Positions 55,373 to 64,000 of a DNA stretch of 64,000 nucleotides are shown here, piece by piece; within the stretch, counting starts at the first letter, position 1; the number at the start of each line of letters is the position of its first letter. The notes under the pieces were generated by a model, which was not told the origin of the DNA, made no database searches, and saw nothing but the letters and a program-made list of their open reading frames with translations. A program made the translations under genes and the position numbers. Location of the stretch: the NCBI GenBank assembly GCA_037126765.1, contig JBBCBC010000033.1, positions 12,104,085-12,168,084 of the forward strand, in the 5' to 3' direction. This DNA is from Stenogyne calaminthoides. Its lineage: Eukaryota > Streptophyta > Magnoliopsida > Lamiales > Lamiaceae.

Positions 55373-56064
55373 TGTTGTGAGCATATTGTGCGAGGTCGGC
55401 CCTAACCTGAGATACCCCATGATAAAGAAGATGGAATTTTACCAAGATAAACACCTCGCAGATCGCCAGAAGAGACTTCAAGGCCCAAGCGGGTGATGTG
55501 CTATCAGAGTAACCTTAAGGACCTCGATCTGACACAAATGCAGAGCATTAACTTTGACTGGATGGGTGTCAGACAGACGGCGCCGAAGAACTATCCTAAA
55601 GTAAGTTAAAGTCAGAGATAAATCAGCAAAGGATGGTTACGAATGACAGATCAAAGTGCTTAAATGGCTAATTTCCTGTAAATCCGGGAATTACCTTGGG
55701 CAAAGTCCCAGCTGAGGTGCCCGAGGTCGACATGCCTCGGGCGACCTCCCACGACCTCAGAGGCCAATCACGCCAGTCTTGTAGCATTTAATATTTTTCA
55801 GGATAACTTTTGGACCATTGTACTTGTAACCTGGGAGAGTGAGCTTCACTCTCCCAGACACTATAAATAGAGCTCATTTATGACTAGAGAATTCATACCA
55901 TACCTAACCTCTTGCAAATTTACTTCTTGCATTTAAGTTCAACCATTATTCTCTCTACAATCATGAGCAATTAATACAACTCTTATCTCATAATTACTTG
56001 TTTGTGTCATCAAGATCATAAGCCACATTCTAACCCCTAATCTCTATATTTTTGATGTACAACA
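55373..56064 (+). repeat. 3' LTR of the Tat-like element
   Basis: 692 bp, uninterrupted, with TATA box ctataaatagagctc at about 55,862. It shows the copia target as aaatggctaatttcc (about 55,661-55,675), i.e. an empty version of the copia insertion site. Confidence 0.93.
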
Positions 56065-56725
56065 CAGGTTGATGACAATTCGATTATATTGTCAGGTGGT
56101 TGCATTGTGGATGAGAGAGAATAGAAAGATCATGGGTGGTTACACCAAGATCATGGAGTTGATGGTGGAGAGTTTGAAGGCTATCAAAACCTAGTGGATA
56201 GGACAATGCAGTTGGTCTCCAAAGTCTATAAATACACTGCATTGGTCGAGATACAAGTTTGACGAAAAGTAAAATACCATTTGCTCTATTCCAAACTTTA
56301 GAGAGTAACATCCAAGACACAACAAAGAGTGCAACCGAGTGTGTTTATAATTCTGGGAGTGTGAGGGTCGATGCTATTTTATTTGTACTGGTCGAATGAA
56401 TCCCATCATTCCCATCAATATTGATTTTATCTTATTAGATCAAGTTTTAGGTTGAATAAGACCACTAGTTACTTGATTGCATAGACTGTTTTTGGTGTGT
56501 GATTTTTCACTACACCTTTTAGGATCTTGTACGAGGTTCTTGTGTTTCTCACTACTTGTTATAGTGATGTTTTTAACCATGAGGTTCGTATAGTCTGAAT
56601 TAAGACTATACACAATTTTGAAATCCTTTGCACTGCATTTTTAATACTTCCGTTGTCATATGTTGTTTTACATGTTGCATAATATTTTCAACAACACTCT
56701 GAAAATACACGCACACACACTTTCA

Positions 56726-57218
56726 TGTAAAAATCCCAAGTGGAAAACTAAATTAGATCATGATTCAACATGTTCCCATGATGAAAGTGAACAGTATAAT
56801 GCAGAAAGTGGTGACAACCCTAAAAGATCAAGGACAGGTGAAGATAGAGAGTATTTCATCCCCTCAATTCCAAAAACTCCAGGCAGTGGTTGGTCAACTA
56901 TTACACGTCCTACAAGTAAAGATAAGACAAAAAAAGAAAAAAGGTAAGGCATCAAAAAATCCTTTTACTAATGAAGGTGCTGTAGAATTTCATGCGATGA
57001 GACTCACTAGAGAAAAGGAAGTTGAAGTGGCGAGCAAACTAGAAAGAGAGATAATTAAATTTGCGAGAGAAAAGGAAGAGAGGAAGAGAGAAAATGAAGA
57101 GAGGAAGATTACGATGTCGAATCGTAATATGTTGATGACATTGATGGCGAAAGGTCACTTAACCCTTGAAGATGAAGAGATGAAACGTTATCTAATGAGA
57201 GTTGTGTTTAAACAGTGA
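56726..57218 (+). pseudogene. Harbinger ORF1, C-terminal part
   Basis: Continues ORF1 after the nested insertions. One frame gives CKNPKWKTKLDHDSTCSHDE, then SGDNPKRSRTGEDREYFIP and TPGSGWSTITRP; a frameshift near 56,940 leads to GKASKNPFTNEGAVEFHAMR, LEREIIKFAREKEERKREN and KRYLMRVVFKQ with a stop at 57,218. The Lys/Glu-rich helix is the usual C-terminus of Harbinger MYB/SANT-like ORF1. Confidence 0.85.
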
Positions 57219-57362
57219 ATGTAATTTATTTTCATGTAACTTCAATTTATGTCTTGTAAGGTTTTTACTTTGTGTGTTAAATTTTAGTTATTGTCTAGTA
57301 AATCTTTTTATTTCTTTGTTTGATTTCAATCTGCAATTTTATGAACACTATTGTATTTGTAT

Positions 57363-57725
57363 CTCAATTGCCATGTCTACTTTATTGTATCAAATATCAC
57401 ATTTTATTATCTAATCCCCTTTAAAGTATCAAATTTCACATGATTGTCTAGTCCACTTTATTGTATTAAATATCACTTGCAATCGTCTAGACCACTTTAT
57501 TGTATAAGATATCACATGCAATTGTCATGTCCACTTTATTATATCAGATATCACATGTTATTGTCTAATCAACTTTATTGTATCAAATTTCACATGAAAT
57601 TATTTAGTCCACTTTATTGTATTAAATATCACATGCAATTGTCTAGTCCCTTTTATTGTATCAGATTCACATGCAATAGTCTAGTCTACTTTATTATATT
57701 AAATATCACATGTAATTGTCTAGTT
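57363..57725 (+). repeat. 39-bp minisatellite between Harbinger ORF1 and ORF2
   Basis: About nine copies of tccactttattgtattaaat + atcacatgcaattgtctag. 39 bp is 13 codons, so the 110-codon frame at 57,444-57,776 only reflects the repeat. Confidence 0.92.
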
Positions 57726-57873
57726 AACTATATTTCATTCGTATGCACATTATTGTATCTTATATGTACTTATTGAATCCACATTAGACCTACACTAAAA
57801 TCTTTATCTTTACTCAATTATTTTTTCTCAAATATAATTTCTACCCTTGGTGTTTACTCATTACACATTACAA

Positions 57874-59309
57874 ATGTCTTTCAATGAAAATTCATCAATA
57901 GATTCAGATTCGAGTTTTGATTCTCTCCATTTCAATGAACTTGATGAATGGAAGATACACGTTGCTCAATAGAATCATCAAGTTGATCTCGTCATCGAGA
58001 ATATGATCATAAGAAATCCTACTCTAGTTGTAAAAGATCATACTCCTAGAGCTAGAAGAAGATATTGTGAAAGAGATCATGAGATTGGTGAAGAGAATTT
58101 GATAAATGACTATTTTAGCGACATGCCGACATATACTCATGAGATCTTTCGATGAAGATTTCGCAAGTGAAAACCGATATTCCTACTTATAGTGGATGTT
58201 GTTATTGCGAATGACGAATATTTTCAACAAAGACCTGATGACGCAGGTAGATAAGGCCTTTCACCATTGTAGAAATGTATTGGAGCTATGAGGGTGTTGG
58301 CGTATGGGACATTAACTGATGTCGTTGATGAATACTTGCGAATGAGTGCAGTTGTGACAAGAAAAGCTCTCATAAATTTGTAGAAGGCATAATTTCCTGC
58401 TTCGGTAATGAGTATCTTAGAAGGCCTAGCGATCTATGTAGGGGATCAACATGGATTCCTGTGCATGATAAACAATATTGACTACATGCATTGGGAATGA
58501 AAAAAAATGTCCTACTGCATGTGCTGGGCAATATGCAGGGAGAAGTAGAAAACCAACCATCATTTTAGAAGCTGTTGCATCATATGACTTATAGATATAA
58601 CATGCTCTCTTTGGAACACCAGGTACGTGTAATGATATTAATGTACTTCATTGATCTTCAATTTTTAGTGATGTCTTGGAAGGTCGAGCACCAAATGTTA
58701 GTTACATCGTGAATGGTCGGGAAAATGATGGGCATATTATCTCATTGATGGTTGCATTAGTCAAGTCAATTACTTCACCACAACTTCAAAAACACAAGTT
58801 GTTCGCTCAACACCAAGAGGCTGTATGAAAAGATGTAGAGTGGACATTTGGAGTTCTACAAGCTCGTTTTGCATTTCTTCGACGCCCATGTCCTGTTTGG
58901 GATAAGTCTTTGATGGGAAAAATTATGATGGCTTGTATCATCATGCACAATATGATAGTAAAGGATAAACGAGATATATACCAAAATTACTATGATCCCA
59001 CAGAGTTTTTTATGGTCAATCCTACAGATGATGGTAAGTCTTTGATGGGAAAAATTATGATGACTTGTATCATCATGCACAATATGATAATAGAGGATGA
59101 ACGAGATACGTACCAAAATTACTATGATCCCACAGAGTTTTTTGTGAACAATCCTACAGATGATGGTCAATGTTTTCTCTATTGAACGCATTGCAAGTTT
59201 GTCCACTTATATGATTAATAGGGAGCAACTTCGCAATAGAGAAGCTCATAACACTCTAAAGAAGAACTTGATTGAGCATATATGGTAAAAATTTGGCCCT
59301 CAGAATTAA
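57874..59309 (+). pseudogene. PIF/Harbinger DDE transposase (HARBI1-like), broken
   Basis: ATG 57,874 begins MSFNENSSIDSDSSFDSLHF. Across several frames it shows the family signature: PRARRRYCERDHEIGEENLI, IVDVVIANDEYFQQRPDDAG, GAMRVLAYGTLTDVVDEYLR, MSAVVTRKAL, a degraded NIDYMHWE region (one catalytic Asp), LVKSITSPQLQKHKLFAQHQ-type sequence and KSLMGKIMMACIIMHNMIV. Many stops and frameshifts occur between 58,150 and 58,900. A 132-bp in-frame tandem duplication occurs at 58,903-59,170. Near the end the frame has a TAA (59,286) inside EHIW-KFGPQN. DDE_Tnp_4 transposases cut at TAA/TTA targets. Confidence 0.9.
58903..59170 (+). repeat. 132-bp tandem duplication in the transposase
   Basis: 58,903-59,034 and 59,035-59,170 both start agtctttgatgggaaaaatt and end aatcctacagatgatggt. 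The copies differ by several bases, so it is not an immediate assembly doubling. Confidence 0.92.
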
Positions 59310-59706
59310 ATATGTAATTTGCATTTTTTGTATTTTTAATTTAGTATTTCATGCATCAATTTCTAGCTTGTTCATTTCTTTTAGATTTCGAATTTTCAAA
59401 TCTTGTAATTTTAATTTTATTAATGAGTCAGTAATTTATTTTAAATGTATGGTAATTGTTTTCCCTATTATAATTATGGATTTAGAATATCAAATAATTT
59501 ATATATATATTTTTTACACATTTAAATATAATAAAAATTGATTATATATAATATGTATTTAAAAAATAATAAGAAAAAATAACTATTTTAAGGGGGTGTA
59601 TTGGTTGTGGAGTCTATAAGATTTTTTTAGACTTTCAAATTTTGGAGGTATTCAATCCGGATTGAAAGTGTGATGTGCGGGGTTGTGTTTAGTAAAATCA
59701 GAGTAA
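59310..59706. mobile_element. AT-rich flank and a PIF/Harbinger-like left terminus
   Basis: 59,310-59,580 is AT-rich and noncoding. At 59,593 gggggtgtattggttgtgga begins a sequence typical of the left end of Harbinger MITEs (GGGGGTGTATT). It runs into the retrotransposon LTR at 59,707, which splits it; its right end is beyond the window. Confidence 0.5.
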
Positions 59707-60486
59707 TGTTACACTGAATGTTGTGACACTCAAAGTAACATTCAAAAGACAGAAATAACAGAAGACTCAGAAACACAACACATGAATTTTAATAAGACTT
59801 TACACAATCTATATCAATATAGATTGTGAAGCCCTATGGCCAAAATCACTATTTATTAAAAATAATGAGTACAAAGAGGTTCACAAATCGACCCTCTTGA
59901 AACAAGATCAAGCATATGATCTAAAAGGCTAGGTGTATTTCTACACTACCAAATGATCTATTCTAAGAACAAATCTAGCACCAACTCGAGGTATTGTAAA
60001 CCCTACAATTACACTCTAATGGTAAAACAAAATCCACAACAACAACCCTATCACTCTGGATGCATTCACGCACTCTACAGTTGATGCTCGGTTGTTGCTT
60101 AAAGATGGCACACGATATATAGCTATATTTGGCGATATTTGACAATTGATGTGAAAACCAATATCTTCTATTTATAGACTTCGTGTATGCCTTACTAGAG
60201 CCTCCTTGAAGGATCTAGAAACTCTTCAATCCACTCTTCCATGATCTTTGTAACTGCCACTTAGTGGGTCTTCTTTGATCTCTGAAAAACAACCGCATGA
60301 TCTAGTCCATTCTACTCGATTCTTGAAGTTTGTGGAACCTTCTGGAATCTTGCAGAACAACCTAGATCGTCAACCTGCAGTCAACAACATCAAAGACAAC
60401 ATTTAACATAGAAGTGTTAGTGGTTAAGAAGAAAGGACGAATACTGATGTGTAACCAATGTTGTAACATCGGTGGCAACATCAACA
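59707..60486 (-). repeat. 3' LTR of a second - strand copia-like element
   Basis: Begins tgttacactgaatgttgtga and ends ggtggcaacatcaaca (inverted TGTTGATGTTGCC). A - strand TATA box (inverted ctatttatagactt) is at about 60,166-60,178. On the right lies a purine-rich tract on the - strand (gatcgaatgggggagat, about 60,487-60,503), the PPT. So the element runs right to left and this is its 3' LTR. Confidence 0.82.
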
Positions 60487-61351
60487 ATCTCCCCCATTCG
60501 ATCTTTCTGCTACAACACACCTGAAATACTAAATACATCAGGTACTGTGCATGATAGAGCTCATAATCATATCAACTGCACTACTAAGTGTCAAACCATT
60601 TTGTAGCTATCAAGAATCGAATCATCATCAAACAATTTCATTTGTTTGAGAAACTTCAATCTGCAGAAAACTTGTCAAAGTATAATGTAAAACATATCAG
60701 AGCATATGACATATCACAGCATCTGTATATTACATTGAAACTCATCAGAGCACTCATCAGAGCAAGACGTAAGAACATATCAGAGCAAAAGGAACAATGG
60801 CACAAGTACAACATGTACCAATCCTTATACCTGCAGACAAAGTAGAACATATATTCCTAGAACATATTGCCACCAATCATCAAGGTTAGTTATCAGAGCA
60901 ATGAAAACAAGGATATCAGAGCTAAGACACATCTTAACCTAAAAACATCAGAATATCAACATCGGACCATGCTAATCATCAATATTCAAAATAACAGAAT
61001 ATCAGAGCAAGTCATAATACTCAAAACATAAACAAGTAAACCTATCAACTATTTATCCAATAATTACATACCAACATGAACATAGTTTTAGGAAATAAAC
61101 TTGTAAAAATAAGATAAATGAATATGAAGAATAAACAAGAGAGGGTGGAGGTGATGGAACTGATATATCAGCTGCAACATTAATCAAGGCCTGCACATGC
61201 TCCCCCTCACTTTGTTCTCAGCTCCCCTATTCTTCATGATCTAAAAAAAAACTTCCCCATTCAACCATCATGGGAGATCACCATAGACTTCCTCTATGAT
61301 ATCATCAATGTCAGCATCATCATCATCACCAGCTTATTCATCAAGAACTGT
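60487..61351 (-). mobile_element. internal noncoding part of the second - strand element
   Basis: PPT at the left edge, then a stretch with scattered copies of atatcagagca. No gene is supported; the 85-codon + frame at 60,588-60,845 only follows the repeats. Confidence 0.55.
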
Positions 61352-61990
61352 TCAACCTGCATAAACCGGAGGATCTGGCTCATTCTCTTCATGCACATCA
61401 CCTGGAACAACAACAGGGACATCTTCAGTAGCAAGAACTTCAGCAGCAACTTCAGGAGCATCAGGTGCTACTCCTCCTGGTGGAGCAGAAAGCAACCTCT
61501 CCCAAAAACTCTTCATAACATTCAGCTCAACAATCTGATCCTGCAAATTCTCAATTTGCTGAAGTATGAAATCCCTGTGAATGGTTACAGACTGAACTGG
61601 AGAATTTCTCAAGTCAGTGTCACCATCAGTGTTGCCAGCATTTGGTGCAACATCTGGATTTTGAACAGCAGGTTCAACAACCTCAGGCTCAGCTTCATCT
61701 CCCTCTGCATTAAGCCTCCTATATGGCAAGTCAAGGATTTTGTTTCCTTTCAACAACACTTTGGAAATTCCTAAGTCAGGAATCATTCCACCAAGACTTT
61801 CAACAGGTTCCCTAGCAATGTCTAACCTGTCCAGCAGAGCAAAGATCATATAAGGATATGGTAAAGCACTTTTCTTACCACCTGCACATTTCATAGCATT
61901 ATCAAAGATTGTCCTCCCCAGATTGAAATTGTTCATGACCACTATCCTGTACATCAAAATAACTTGAGCTTCAGTGATCTTGGTAGTGTT
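61352..61990 (-). pseudogene. extra ORF of a copia-like element, truncated by an LTR
   Basis: Open frame on the - strand entering from the right: TEAQVILMYRIVVMNNFNLG, RTIFDNAMKCAGGKKSALPY, PYMIFALLDRLDIA, then an acidic Pro/Asp/Glu-rich tail with one coiled segment (RDFILQQIENLQDQIVELNV) and a stop at 61,352. The first 60 residues resemble the putative plant transposon protein domain (Transposase_32 type) seen in extra ORFs of SIRE/Tat elements. The frame is open up to 61,990, where a + strand copia LTR starts, so its N-terminus is cut off. Confidence 0.72.
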
Positions 61991-62662
61991 TGTTGGGAGA
62001 TGAATTTAATAAAGAAGTTTTGATTAGATCCCAAAACCCCTGAGTATGACATGTTCAGGATAATCTTGATAGATTGAGTCAGGATTCAGTATAGAGTGTT
62101 CAAGAAATTATCTGCACCATGTATAGTCAGCAGATATAGATCAAAGTTAGATCAAGACTCAAGAAGTTTTTGAAGAAATCAAGACTCAAGAAAGTTTCAA
62201 GAAAATGAAGACTCAAAGAAGTTTCAAGAAATCGAAGACTCAAAAATGAAACTAAAAGTTTTCAAAAGTAAATCAAGACTCAAGAAGTTGTCAAGAAACT
62301 AAAGACTCAAGAAGTAATCAAGAAAAAGTTTCAAGAAATCAAGACTCTAAGTTGTCAAGACATCAAGACTCAAGAAGTAAATCAAGACTCAAGATGTCAT
62401 CAAGACTGATGTCATCAAGACATCAAGACTAAAGATGTCATCAAGACATCAAGATAAGTAATCAAGACTCAAGATGTCATCAAGACTAAGTATGTCATCA
62501 AGACATCAAGACTCAAGATGTCATCAAGACATCAAGACTCGTAAGACAATCAAGACTCAAGACATCAAGACTCAAGACATCAAGACTCAAGACATCAAGA
62601 CTCAAGACATCAAGACTCGTAAGAAATCAAGACTCATAAGACATCAAGACTCGTAAGATACT
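61991..62662 (+). repeat. partial copia LTR (U3 part), SIRE family
   Basis: Starts tgttgggagatgaatttaat. Its first 130 bp are almost the same as the inverted LTR ends at 35,939 and 49,049. Then it is mostly caagactcaagaag / aagacatc units; 62,555-62,620 is a clean 15-bp tandem repeat (aagactcaagacatc). At 62,663 a new LTR start follows. Confidence 0.82.
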
Positions 62663-63905
62663 TGTTGGGAAATGAATTTAATAAAGAGGATTTTGATTAG
62701 ATCCCAAAACCCCGAGTATGACATGTTCAGATAATCTTGATAGATGAGCCGAATTTTTAGAAGTTCAGATATTATCCGCACCGTATATATGCAGATATTC
62801 AAGACTCAAGAAGAAATCGAGATATCAAGACTCAAGAGGATACCGAGAACCTAAGGCTCAGAGAACTCAAGACTCAGAGAACTCAAGACTCAGAGAACTT
62901 GAAGACTCAGAGAACTCAAGACTCGTAGAAATATCAAGGCACAAGAATTAAAGAATGCATCAATGCTCAAGATATCCCGAATGTTCCAAGCACGGTTCGA
63001 GGAATATTGAATCCAAATTGACGTGGACCAACGAGAGGAAGACAACCACTGGGAAAAGCCGCAGAACTTACAAAGAAGAGTATGGATTTGAATGTGATTC
63101 TCTCAGAATATTCAAATCCACACTATAAATACAAGTTCTTCCTTCATTATCAGGTGTGGAAGTGGAGATTATGAACAAAAGGCCACAGAGCCAAAGAGCG
63201 TTATAGTCAAAGCATTCCCACCCTAGAACACAAGTCTGTAGATATACAAATATATTCAAAGAGTGTTCTAGAACCCAACCTAAGCAACCCACGATGTATC
63301 ATAGCTTAGAGAGATTTTCCCAACCTTAGCATTGAGGCTAAACCATTGTAAGGGAAAATCTCACCATAGTTGGAGACAACACCAAAACCCAAACCCAAAG
63401 GGTGAAGTGAGGTAGGTAGTTGTTAGGGCAATCCCGAGTGAGGGTGATAAGTCCCGTTGGAGTGTGAACTCGTTAAACATCTCAGAAGAGGCAATCCCAG
63501 TGAGGGTGATAAGTCCCGTTGGAGTGTGAACTCGTTAAACATCTGTAGGCAATCCCGTGGAGGGTGATAAGTCCCGAGGCTTAACCCGAGAGAGGGTTAT
63601 AAGTCCGGGCCGAAAGTGTGAGCTCGGTAAATATCTATTAGCAATCCCGTGGAGGGTGATAAGTCCCGTTTGAAGGAATTTCCTAGAGAGGAGAGTGGAT
63701 GTAGGATTGGTTGTCCTAACCACTATATATTCTTTGTGTTGTTTATCGCTTTTATGTTTATACTTGTCATATGCATCTAGTTATAAGCAAAACACAACAC
63801 ATGGGCTTAGAAACGCAAAAAATTGGAGCACTCTGCCCTCACCCCTGTTTTATATGCACCGAAAAGAAAAAAGAACAATAAAATAGGTTTTCCCACCGAC
63901 CAACA
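62663..63905 (+). repeat. 5' LTR of a + strand copia element
   Basis: Begins tgttgggaaatgaatttaat and ends ccaccgaccaaca, just before a primer site. It has a TATA box cactataaatacaagtt at about 63,121. 63,420-63,680 holds four copies of a ~60-bp cassette (caatcccgtggagggtgata and agtcccgttggagtgtgaac). The U5 end is shared with the solo LTR at 22,910-24,532. Internal genes lie beyond the window. Confidence 0.9.
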
Positions 63906-63907
63906 AG

Positions 63908-63922
63908 TGGTATCAGAGCAGG
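63908..63922 (+). promoter_or_regulatory. primer binding site (initiator tRNA-Met)
   Basis: tggtatcagagcagg lies two bases after the LTR end. It is the standard tRNA-Met primer site of plant copia elements and proves that the LTR at 62,663 is a 5' LTR with internal sequence to its right. Confidence 0.93.
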
Positions 63923-64000
63923 TGCTCAAAAGATTACTTCTTCAATGTAATCGCCTGAGCAGATCTATTTTTAAAAACCTGTCTCTGCAGAATGTTTTAC
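63923..64000 (+). mobile_element. leader of the + strand copia element
   Basis: The first bases of the internal region; no frame can be assigned before the window ends. Confidence 0.6.

Larger units (their letters stand above)
33783..56064 (+). mobile_element. Ty3-gypsy (Tat-like) element with antisense ORF, gag-RT deleted, TSD CAGGT
   Basis: The LTRs start tgttgtgagcatattgtgcg and end gatg.acaaca. The left LTR (33,783-34,079 plus 49,055-49,457) is split by the copia element; the right LTR is 55,373-56,064. CAGGT flanks both sides (33,778-33,782 and 56,065-56,069). A primer site attggcgctagaagaag follows the left LTR at 49,458. The interior keeps RNase H, integrase, a 51-bp tandem repeat and a large antisense ORF. 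gag, protease and RT are missing: a few gag-like codons (ATG 49,590) join RNase H directly. Confidence 0.92.
33677..56725 (+). mobile_element. solo LTR (762 bp net), TSD TGTAA, host of the gypsy element
   Basis: The pieces 33,677-33,782 (starts tgttgatgttgctggaaaac) and 56,070-56,725 (ends cgcacacacactttca) form one LTR when the gypsy insertion and one CAGGT are removed. It is flanked by TGTAA (33,672-33,676 and 56,726-56,730). With a single TGTAA the Harbinger frame reads Val-Val-Cys-Lys-Asn-Pro-Lys without a break. A TATA box gtctataaatacactgc lies at about 56,223. No internal domain of this element remains. Confidence 0.9.
33317..59309 (+). mobile_element. PIF/Harbinger transposon, split by nested insertions
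   Basis: ORF1 (MYB/SANT-like) at 33,317-33,676 continues at 56,726-57,218, and the DDE transposase ORF2 follows at 57,874-59,309. The 23-kb interruption is a solo LTR that contains a gypsy element that contains a copia element. This two-ORF order is the rule for plant PIF/Harbinger. Both ORFs have stops, so the copy is dead. Terminal repeats were not located with certainty. Confidence 0.85.

Noticed and set aside
57444..57776. 110-codon Cys/Tyr-rich frame
   Set aside because: It is a translation of the 39-bp minisatellite, not a cysteine-rich peptide gene.
62555..62640. Possible CRISPR-like array
   Set aside because: The 15-bp units are contiguous, without unique spacers, and lie in a plant LTR.

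Overview
This is plant nuclear DNA, almost certainly from a eudicot, and it is built almost entirely of transposable elements with a few gene relics. The evidence is AT-rich noncoding DNA, Ty1-copia and Ty3-gypsy retrotransposons of plant type, Stowaway, hAT and PIF/Harbinger elements, a plant mariner transposase fragment and type I MADS-box relics. I see no intact ordinary host gene, no bacterial-type operon, no rRNA or tRNA gene and no CRISPR array. The species cannot be named from the sequence alone.

Layout. 1-777 is a 23-bp minisatellite, followed by a probable Harbinger end (to 1216). 2.8-5.9 kb holds three broken copies of a type I MADS-box gene, two of them head to head in an ~860-bp palindrome. 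6.2-7.1 kb holds a hAT-type and a Stowaway MITE. 7.6-12.7 kb is a Ty3-gypsy element that lost its pol genes; its 5' LTR carries a Stowaway MITE that the 3' LTR lacks. 12.7-15.1 kb is a broken gene with DUF4283 and zinc-knuckle domains, followed by a solo LTR (15,487-17,032, TSD ATTAT). 18.6-29.1 kb is a mosaic of mariner-like pieces and a rearranged gypsy internal region, itself split by a solo LTR (22,910-24,532, TSD CATAC) and containing an inverted RNase H segment. 29.7-32.1 kb contains unrecognised coding relics and two tandem repeat arrays.

The dominant structure is a four-level nest between 33.3 and 59.3 kb. A PIF/Harbinger transposon (ORF1 and DDE transposase, + strand) is split by a solo LTR (33,677-56,725, TSD TGTAA). 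That LTR is split by a Tat-like Ty3-gypsy element (33,783-56,064, TSD CAGGT). The gypsy element's 5' LTR is split by a 15-kb SIRE-like Ty1-copia element on the - strand (34,080-49,049, imperfect TSD CGGCT/CGGTT). The target-site duplications give the order of insertion. The copia element carries gag, integrase, RT and a long extra ORF downstream of RNase H. The gypsy element carries RNase H, integrase and a large antisense ORF, but has lost gag through RT.

The right end (59.6-64.0 kb) holds the 3' end of another - strand LTR element with an extra ORF. That ORF is cut by a + strand copia LTR at 61,991; a second LTR start (62,663) and a tRNA-Met primer site at 63,908 follow.

The most unusual observations are the nested stack with exact duplications, the MADS-box palindrome, the extra and antisense ORFs of the two large elements, and divergence between LTR copies that clusters at CAG/CTG motifs, which may be an assembly or base-calling artefact.
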